Source of the DNA: Candidatus Anoxychlamydiales bacterium
Lineage (GTDB): Bacteria > Chlamydiota > Chlamydiia > Chlamydiales > SM23-39
Assembly (NCBI GenBank): GCA_011064905.1
Contig: JAAKFW010000004.1
Span: forward strand, 1-19,927
Direction of reading: 5' to 3'
Length of the DNA: 19,927 nucleotides
Program-made: the position numbers and the translations under genes
Shown here: piece by piece, positions 8,198 to 13,786 of the stretch
How positions within the stretch are numbered: position 1 is the stretch's first letter
Layout of the letters: each line of letters starts with the position of its first letter
Notes under the pieces: generated by a model
What the model was told of the DNA's origin: nothing
What the model saw: only the letters and a program-made list of their open reading frames with translations
Database searches by the model: none

Positions 8198-8627
8198 AAA
8201 GCCTTTCACGCTTTTAGAGATAATGGTGGGAGTGTTCTTGATAGGGATAATTGCATCTGTTATTGGGTTAAATTTAAATAAAGCTTTATATAAGCATAGA
8301 TATGAAAATAACAAAAAAAAAATTGATAGTTATATTGAGTTTTGTAAAAAAATGGCATTTTCGAATCAAGCAGATATCTATATGCAACTATCTCAAGATG
8401 AAAAGAAAATTGAAATGGAGATTGGAACAAGCTCGGATATGGGTTTTTTTAAAAACATTAAAAAGACTCATGATAGTTTTAATAATATGAGTTTTAAGCT
8501 CAATGATGTAGCGTTAGATAATTTGGAAATTGTTTTTACATCGAATGGTGATATTTTAACAAAAGGCAGTTTAAAATTTATAGATATCAAAAAAAAATTT
8601 AAAGATTTCATAGCAAAGGGAATATAG
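8172..8627 (+). CDS. Second T2SS pseudopilin, GspH-like
   Basis: This 151-aa protein has the pseudopilin N-terminus KKP-FTLLEIMVGVFLIGIIASV (Glu +5, long hydrophobic helix) followed by a charged soluble domain. The lysine-rich helix and following strands, including EFCKKMAFSNQADIYMQL, recall minor pseudopilins of the GspH/FimT type. The exact subfamily (GspH, I or J) cannot be settled by eye. The residue at -1 is Pro instead of Gly, so, as in the preceding gene, prepilin peptidase processing is in question. It overlaps gspG by 26 bases in another frame. GGAG at 8161-8164, seven bases upstream, supports the ATG at 8172 over the in-frame ATG at 8181. Confidence 0.85.
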   Translation: MIKMRLNIKKPFTLLEIMVGVFLIGIIASVIGLNLNKALYKHRYENNKKKIDSYIEFCKKMAFSNQADIYMQLSQDEKKIEMEIGTSSDMGFFKNIKKTHDSFNNMSFKLNDVALDNLEIVFTSNGDILTKGSLKFIDIKKKFKDFIAKGI

Positions 8628-8678
8628 ATGCTTGCTAGAAAAGTTTTTTTTCTTTTATTCTATAAAAAAAGTATTTGA
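8628..8678 (+). CDS. Possible 16-codon mini-ORF between the pseudopilin and YwqK-repeat genes
   Basis: Directly after the pseudopilin stop, ATG at 8628 opens a frame reading MLARKVFFLLFYKKSI and stopping at TGA 8676-8678. AAAGGG at 8615-8620 gives it a well-placed ribosome-binding site, and its stop overlaps the Shine-Dalgarno of the next gene (8677-8681). It could be a coupling or leader peptide, or the remnant of a decayed gene. Nothing proves translation. Confidence 0.25.
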   Translation: MLARKVFFLLFYKKSI

Positions 8679-8681
8679 GGA
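8677..8681 (+). promoter_or_regulatory. Shine-Dalgarno GAGGA deciding the start of the YwqK-repeat gene
   Basis: GAGGA lies seven bases before ATG 8689, which begins a textbook signal peptide. The longer frame from TTG at 8632 has no such site and would bury the signal peptide behind 19 extra residues. Confidence 0.7.
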
Positions 8682-8688
8682 TTTTAAT

Positions 8689-11283
8689 ATGAAAAAAATA
8701 TTTGTTTGTTTCTTTATTCTTTTAATGAATTTTGGGTTTTGTCAAAACCAAAACTTTTCATCAAATCAAATTCAGTTAAAACAAAGAGAACCTAACTGGT
8801 CAAATGAGACTACGGGGGTGCATCAGAATGGAACGCCTGAGGTAACTGTTTTTTATGAGCCTACAGATGATGGAAAGAGAGCTGTTAAGCAAATGACATT
8901 TTATGAAACTGGCGTTTTAAAACAAGAAGTTGATCTTATAGAAATTAGTGAAACCGATCCAGGATATGAGATTTTTAAATCTACTATAGTTCCTGCCGGT
9001 CCATGTATAGATTTTAATCCGGATAGATCAATTGTAAAAATTTCAAATTATGAAAATGGTCTTTTACACGGAGAGGTACAAGTTTTTTATTCTCAAAATA
9101 AAATGATGTCAAGAATGTCTTATAAAAATGGCAAAGCACATGGAAAATTTGAGAGTAATTATGAAGATGGAAATATTAAAGCTAAAGGGGAGTTTGTAGA
9201 GGGAAATTTAGAGGGTGAATACATTCAATATTATTCAAATAGTAATAAAGCATCTTATTTGAAATATAGAAACGGAAAGTTAAACGGTCTTTGTAAAACT
9301 TGGTATGAAAGTGGCGCATTAGAATCGGAAAAAAGATTTGTAGGCGATGTTTTACACTCAGATGGCAAAAACCCAGCAACTATTGTATATAATGAAAAGC
9401 ATGCGATTATTGAAGCTTTAGATTATCTAGAGGGCTTAGCGCAAGGAGCTCACATAAAATATCATCCAAATGGCAAAGAAAGTTATAGAGCAAATTACAA
9501 AGATGGAAAAAAAGAGGGAACAGAATATTTTTTCTCAGAAAATAAAGATCTTTTGGGGTCGGGACAATTTAAAGAAGGAAAGCCAATTTTAAAACATTGG
9601 AAAAACCATGGAAATGGCAAACTTTTTTTTGTAGCTAACTTTGATGAAGACGGCAATCTTTTAAAGGCTGTAAAAGAGTATGATGAGAATGAAAAATTAT
9701 CAAGAATACATTTTGCTAAAAAGAATGAGCTACACGGAAAATACCAAGAATTTTTTGCAAATGGAGAGATCAAAATTGAATCCAATTTCAATGAGGGAAA
9801 ACTAGATGGTGAGCAAAAAGAATTTTTTGAAAATTCTCAAATAAAAGTTCACTCATTTTTCGAGAATGGAAAAAGAGACAAAGAGTATCTTCAGTGGTAT
9901 GAAAATGGTATTTTGGCAAAAAAAATAAATTTCAAAGAAGATAAAACTAATGGATCTGTAGCTGAATGGTATGAAAATGGAAAACCTAAATTGGAAGCGT
10001 TTTTTGTTTTAGACAAACCTCATAAAGTTCATAGACAGTGGTATGAAAACGGAAATTTAAAAACTCAATTAGAGTACATTGATGGTAAAAGAGAAGGTAA
10101 ACATTTTGAGTATTTTGAAAACTCTGATCTGATTTTATCAGCTAAATATGTAAATGATGAGTTAGATGGTGAATTTTTATCTTACTATGCCAAGGCAAAG
10201 CTAAGAGAAAGGCTATTTTTTAAAAACGGCAAAAAAGAGAAACAAGCCACATGGTTTCATGAAAACTCTCAAATAAACAAAATAGCAACATTTAAAGAAG
10301 ATAAATTAACAGGTGAGATGAAAAGCTATTTTGAAGATGGATCTTTAGAATTTGTAAAAAAATTTGATAACGGAAATCCTATAGGAGAGCATATCGAATA
10401 TTTTCAAAAAGACAAATGCGAAAATTATGATAAACGAATTGCTAAAATTTTTACGTTTGATAAAGACGGTAATATGCACTTAAAACAGCAAACTTTTTAT
10501 CCAAATGGAAATAAAGAGGCTATAGTAAATTATTTTCACGGGGAATTTCATGAAAACAAGCACTTATACGATATTGATGGAAATATTCTAGAAAAAGCTT
10601 TTTATGATAAAGGATCATTGGAGGATGAATATTTTCAAAAAACACAAACTTCTGAGAATATCTATACATTCGAAAAAAACAGAAAAAATGGACCTTCAAA
10701 AATTTATAGATTCACTGAAAAAGAGAAAGAAAAGTATTTAGCATTTGAAGTTGATTATAAAAATGATGATCTTCATGGACTTGCTAATGAGTATAATGAA
10801 AAAAATGAAAAAGTTGCATCTTATAACTACAAGGGGGGAAAACTTTTCGGCAATAGTTTTATATATTTTCCAAGTGGCATTGTTGCCATGAAAGTAGACT
10901 ATATAGATGATCTAAAAAATGGGCTTTCTATTTGGTATTATCCAGATGGCAAGGAGCATAAAAAAGTAAACTTTGTAAGCAATTTAAAGCAGGGCAAAGA
11001 AGAAATTTTTCATAAAAATTCACAAATATCTGCTATTAATTTTTATAAAGATGATTTGCTAGACGGCAAATGTTTATTTTACAATGACAAGGGGAAAATG
11101 GTTTTTATGGGAGAGTATAAAAACGGTAAAAAACATGGAATAGTAAATAAATATTATGACGATGGTTCTATTTGTTTAGAACAGAGCTTTTTTGATGATA
11201 AGCTCCATGGCGCAAAGAAAAAGCATGAAAAAGATGGAAATATTGTTATTTCTAACTATGACAAAGGGAAATGTTTAGATTGA
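8689..11283 (+). CDS. Large exported YwqK/MORN_2-type repeat protein
   Basis: Read from ATG 8689, this is an 864-aa protein with a signal peptide (MKKIFVCFFILLMNFGFC, cut near residues 18-20). The Cys does not sit in a good lipobox, so a lipoprotein is unlikely. Nearly all the rest is a degenerate tandem repeat of about 22-24 residues, roughly thirty or more copies, with cores such as YENGKLK, YKNGKKHG, WYENGNLK and F-x-E-D-K-L-x-G-E. This is the MORN_2 repeat found in proteins often labelled YwqK-family antitoxin, a label that says little about function. Most such proteins have a handful of repeats, so this one is very large. It is predicted to form an elongated beta-sheet array in the periplasm or outside the cell. 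Placed directly after T2SS genes and bearing a Sec signal, it is a plausible T2SS substrate or envelope scaffold. Confidence 0.9.
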   Translation: MKKIFVCFFILLMNFGFCQNQNFSSNQIQLKQREPNWSNETTGVHQNGTPEVTVFYEPTDDGKRAVKQMTFYETGVLKQEVDLIEISETDPGYEIFKSTIVPAGPCIDFNPDRSIVKISNYENGLLHGEVQVFYSQNKMMSRMSYKNGKAHGKFESNYEDGNIKAKGEFVEGNLEGEYIQYYSNSNKASYLKYRNGKLNGLCKTWYESGALESEKRFVGDVLHSDGKNPATIVYNEKHAIIEALDYLEGLAQGAHIKYHPNGKESYRANYKDGKKEGTEYFFSENKDLLGSGQFKEGKPILKHWKNHGNGKLFFVANFDEDGNLLKAVKEYDENEKLSRIHFAKKNELHGKYQEFFANGEIKIESNFNEGKLDGEQKEFFENSQIKVHSFFENGKRDKEYLQWYENGILAKKINFKEDKTNGSVAEWYENGKPKLEAFFVLDKPHKVHRQWYENGNLKTQLEYIDGKREGKHFEYFENSDLILSAKYVNDELDGEFLSYYAKAKLRERLFFKNGKKEKQATWFHENSQINKIATFKEDKLTGEMKSYFEDGSLEFVKKFDNGNPIGEHIEYFQKDKCENYDKRIAKIFTFDKDGNMHLKQQTFYPNGNKEAIVNYFHGEFHENKHLYDIDGNILEKAFYDKGSLEDEYFQKTQTSENIYTFEKNRKNGPSKIYRFTEKEKEKYLAFEVDYKNDDLHGLANEYNEKNEKVASYNYKGGKLFGNSFIYFPSGIVAMKVDYIDDLKNGLSIWYYPDGKEHKKVNFVSNLKQGKEEIFHKNSQISAINFYKDDLLDGKCLFYNDKGKMVFMGEYKNGKKHGIVNKYYDDGSICLEQSFFDDKLHGAKKKHEKDGNIVISNYDKGKCLD

Positions 11284-11284
11284 C

Positions 11285-11290
11285 AAAGGA
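11285..11290 (+). promoter_or_regulatory. Shine-Dalgarno AAAGGA fixing the start of the PRPP-synthetase homologue
   Basis: AAAGGA lies six bases before ATG 11297. No in-frame ATG, GTG or TTG occurs between 11297 and the beginning of the conserved fold, so translation from here adds the signal-peptide-like extension. Confidence 0.7.
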
Positions 11291-11296
11291 AAATAG

Positions 11297-12340
11297 ATGA
11301 TAAAGTTTTTAGCTTCATTTTTAATAATAGGTAGTTTTTTATTTTCTCAAGGATATTCTTTAGAAAAAAATATTGACAAGGATTCTTTTAGGTTATTTGC
11401 CGGTAATTCAAATCCGGATTTAGCAGGGGAGGTTGCTAATATTTTGGGAGTTGATATTAATGAAGCTGAAGTTGGAAAGTTTCATGATGGCGAGGTAAAA
11501 ATAAAAATAAATGATAATGTTAAAGGAAAAGATATATATATTCTTCAATCTATTTGCACGACTAAAGATGCTTCTGTAAATGATAATTTAATGGAGCTAT
11601 ATTTATTGATTCGGGCTTGCAAAAGATCCTCTGCAAAAAGAGTAATTGCTGTTATTCCATATCTTGGATATGCGAGGCAAGATAGAAAATATTCTGAGAT
11701 CTGTCCGATCTCTGCATCTGATATTGCGATGCTTTTAGAAACTGCCGGTGCAGATCATATTATTTCTTTAGATATGCACTCTGCTCAAATTCAAGGGTTT
11801 TATCATAGTGCTATAGTAGATAATCTAATGACCAATTTTCTGGTTGTTCCATATTTTGTAAGAAAAGATATCTCTAAAATAGTAGTTGTAGCTTCTCATT
11901 CTGAAGCTATTTCAAGATCTTTAAAATTCATAGATGGTTTGAATCGTTACAATATAGATTCAAGATTGGTTGTTTGTACGACACTTCCTCAAAAGAAAAG
12001 CACCTCTGAAATGTTTTTAATAGGCGATGTAAAAGGTTCAGATGTTTTGATAGTAAATGATATGTGCGATACAGCAAAATCTGTAGTTGCAACCGCTAAA
12101 GAATTAAAATTAAGAGGAGCTAATAAAATCTATGCTTACTCTACACATGGAATCTTTTCACACGATGCTATCGATAAAATTAAAAATTCAGATATTGATG
12201 AGATGATAATCACAGATACGATTCCTCTAAAGCAAGATATTCCAGACAATATTACTCAAATTTCTATTGCTCCTTTAATTGCAGCTGCTATAAAAAGAAC
12301 TCAAAAGGGAGAACCCTTATCAAATTTATTTAAATATTAA
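11297..12340 (+). CDS. Exported ribose-phosphate pyrophosphokinase homologue, probably inactive
   Basis: PRPP synthetases make phosphoribosyl pyrophosphate from ribose 5-phosphate and ATP in the cytoplasm and are about 310-320 aa. This protein is 347 aa because about 28 residues precede the fold: MIKFLASFLIIGSFLFSQG looks like a Sec signal peptide. The fold then follows over its whole length, from RLFAGNSNPDLA to LSNLFKY. Retained motifs are FHDGE (62-66), QSxC and NDNLMEL, YARQDR (125-130) and DMHSAQIQGF (from 159, H161), mostly ATP and metal contacts. Lost are the catalytic-loop KRR (CTTLP at 227-231), the PDxGG motif (SHSEA at 200-204) and the DDxxDTGGT ribose-phosphate loop (ND--DTAKS, 254-262). 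It sits 13 bases after the YwqK-repeat gene. The fold is certain; loss of activity and export are inferred. C. caviae carries a prsA in its trp-kynU operon, but relatedness to this gene is unknown. Confidence 0.9.
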   Translation: MIKFLASFLIIGSFLFSQGYSLEKNIDKDSFRLFAGNSNPDLAGEVANILGVDINEAEVGKFHDGEVKIKINDNVKGKDIYILQSICTTKDASVNDNLMELYLLIRACKRSSAKRVIAVIPYLGYARQDRKYSEICPISASDIAMLLETAGADHIISLDMHSAQIQGFYHSAIVDNLMTNFLVVPYFVRKDISKIVVVASHSEAISRSLKFIDGLNRYNIDSRLVVCTTLPQKKSTSEMFLIGDVKGSDVLIVNDMCDTAKSVVATAKELKLRGANKIYAYSTHGIFSHDAIDKIKNSDIDEMIITDTIPLKQDIPDNITQISIAPLIAAAIKRTQKGEPLSNLFKY

Positions 12341-12350
12341 GGGCGCTAAA

Positions 12351-12551
12351 ATGAAAAAATTATATAGATCTAGAACCAATAGAAAAATAGCAGGTGTTTG
12401 CGGCGGTTTTGGAGAATATTGGAACATAGATCCAACAATCTTAAGAATAATTGTAGTAGTGCTTTTTTTTCTCACAGCCATTATTCCTATTTTGGTAGCT
12501 TATTTTATTGCAATTTTACTGATTCCATTAAAGCCGAAAACTAAAAAATGA
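12351..12551 (+). CDS. PspC-domain membrane protein (one domain)
   Basis: This 66-aa protein is a single PspC domain: KKLYRSRTNRKIAGVCGGFGEYWNIDPTILRI, then one hydrophobic segment (about 35-58, VVVLFFLTAIIPILVAYFIA) and a basic end. PspC domains occur in phage-shock and other envelope-stress membrane proteins; the motif (R-x-x-x-N-K/R-x-x-A-G-V-x-G-G and D-P-T-x-x-R) is well kept. Many stand-alone copies have no known function, and no pspA, pspB or pspF is visible here. AAGGG at 12339-12343, seven bases upstream, supports the ATG. It overlaps the next PspC gene by ATGA (12548-12551). Confidence 0.9.
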   Translation: MKKLYRSRTNRKIAGVCGGFGEYWNIDPTILRIIVVVLFFLTAIIPILVAYFIAILLIPLKPKTKK

Positions 12552-12973
12552 GAAAATTATATAGATCAAGATCAAATAAAAAGGTAGCCGGAGTTTTAGG
12601 TGGGCTTGGTAATTATTTTAATATAGATCCAACAATTATTAGACTCCTGTTTTTAGCTGTTTTTTTTATAACAGCTATTTTCCCTCTTTCAATCGTTTAT
12701 ATAATAGCAGCTATTGTTATACCTGTAGAGCTGACCTTACGCAAATACAAGAAATATAAAAGATTATATAGATCTAGAAAATATAAATTTATAGCAGGGG
12801 TCTTGGCTGGGATTGCTATGTACTTTAAGATAGATTCAACAATAGTGAGGCTCATTTTTATTGTTATAATGATAATAACTGGTTTTGTTCCTATGATATT
12901 TGCGTACATTATAGCTTGGATTATTATGCCAGAAAAACCTAGAAAGAATATAGAAATTGAAATAAATGAATAA
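12548..12973 (+). CDS. Tandem double PspC-domain membrane protein
   Basis: This 141-aa protein contains two PspC domains. The first (1-62) reads RKLYRSRSNKKVAGVLGGLGNYFNIDPTIIRL plus a hydrophobic helix. A basic linker (LRKYKKYK) leads to the second (about 72-132), KRLYRSRKYKFIAGVLAGIAMYFKIDSTIVRL plus a helix, where the second Gly of the GG pair and the Pro of DPT have changed (LAG, DST). With the gene before it, three PspC units lie in a row, clearly from local duplication followed by fusion of two units. Its start overlaps the previous stop, so translation is probably coupled. A role in sensing or withstanding membrane stress is only inferred from the family. Confidence 0.9.
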   Translation: MRKLYRSRSNKKVAGVLGGLGNYFNIDPTIIRLLFLAVFFITAIFPLSIVYIIAAIVIPVELTLRKYKKYKRLYRSRKYKFIAGVLAGIAMYFKIDSTIVRLIFIVIMIITGFVPMIFAYIIAWIIMPEKPRKNIEIEINE

Positions 12974-12997
12974 TTTTTTGTTTAAGAGGTCATTTTC

Positions 12998-13786
12998 ATG
13001 AATGTAAACTACGAAGGGGCTAACTTTAAATGTGGAATCAATTCTTCGATTGAGAGGCATTTGATAAAAAAATCAATTAAAACAAGAATCGCTAAATTAT
13101 TAGGCAAAACCTATCAAAAGGATTTTTATCTGGATTTTGCATCAAAAATTCTTTTTAAAAAAAAATCTTCTATTATTGTAGATGTTGGCTCAAACATTGG
13201 AACAACAGTTCTTCCTTTAGCAATTAAATATCCAAAAGCTAAATTTTACTCAATTGAACCGCATCCTCTGCCTGCATCTAGATTTATTACAAATTGCGAA
13301 ATTAACAAAGTTAATAATGTTACATTGATTTCAGCAGCTATTGGAGATAATAGTGAATTGGTTTACATACATACATGTCCAAATAATAGTGGAGGACATA
13401 GGCTAACGGGATTCAAAGGCAGAGAAGATGTTGAGAAAATACCGTGTTTTGGCCCTATTGCAGTTCCTTTAAAGCCATTAGAAGAGATCTTTGATAAGTT
13501 TAAGATAAAGAAATGTGATTTATTGAAAATTGATACCGAAGGTTATGAATTTCATGTACTGAAATCTTTAAAAAACTATCTTCAAAAAAAATATGTTAAA
13601 TATATAGTTGCGGAATATGGACCGGAGGGTATGCGAAAAATTAAAAAATCTGGATGGAATTTGATTTCATTAATGCTTAAAAACGGATATCAATGCAAAA
13701 TATTTGGATCAGATAAATTAATAGCTTCTGAAAAAGATGTTCCTAAATTAGCTGATTTTACAGTTACAGATCTTTTGTTTTTTTAA
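12998..13786 (+). CDS. FkbM-family SAM-dependent methyltransferase
   Basis: FkbM enzymes transfer methyl groups from S-adenosylmethionine, often to a sugar or polyketide hydroxyl. This 262-aa protein has motif I IIVDVGSNIGTT (about 59-70, D62), the acidic ribose-binding strand FYSIEPHPLPASRF, the NNVTLISAAIGD segment, and the family mark LLKIDTEGYEFHVLKSL, followed by YIVAEYGPEGM. The region before motif I (1-58) is a basic helix, without a signal peptide, so it is cytoplasmic. AAGAGG at 12984-12989 fixes the start. It is the last gene of the + strand run, and its stop codon directly abuts that of the next gene. The substrate is unknown; lipopolysaccharide or protein-glycan modification would suit an envelope operon, but that is inference. 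Confidence 0.88.
   Translation: MNVNYEGANFKCGINSSIERHLIKKSIKTRIAKLLGKTYQKDFYLDFASKILFKKKSSIIVDVGSNIGTTVLPLAIKYPKAKFYSIEPHPLPASRFITNCEINKVNNVTLISAAIGDNSELVYIHTCPNNSGGHRLTGFKGREDVEKIPCFGPIAVPLKPLEEIFDKFKIKKCDLLKIDTEGYEFHVLKSLKNYLQKKYVKYIVAEYGPEGMRKIKKSGWNLISLMLKNGYQCKIFGSDKLIASEKDVPKLADFTVTDLLFF

Noticed and set aside
8632..8688. Longer start (TTG at 8632) for the YwqK-repeat gene
   Set aside because: It adds 19 residues ahead of a clear signal peptide, uses a rare start codon and has no suitably placed Shine-Dalgarno, whereas ATG 8689 follows GAGGA by seven bases.
9182..9791. Minus-strand frames inside the YwqK-repeat gene
   Set aside because: They arise from the biased codon use of the repeats on the opposite strand and show no domain or start signal.
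8689..11283. DNA-level tandem repeat or CRISPR-like array
   Set aside because: The periodicity is at protein level and strongly degenerate in DNA, with no identical repeats and unique spacers.
11297..12340. Frameshift or pseudogene explanation for the odd PRPP-synthetase homologue
   Set aside because: The frame is intact over the full family length, conserved blocks stay in register on both sides of each altered motif, and the replaced motifs keep the same length, which argues against sequencing error or decay.
12697..13060. Two minus-strand frames across the PspC and FkbM genes
   Set aside because: They are antisense of strongly conserved PspC domains and of the FkbM start and have no ribosome-binding sites or recognisable content.
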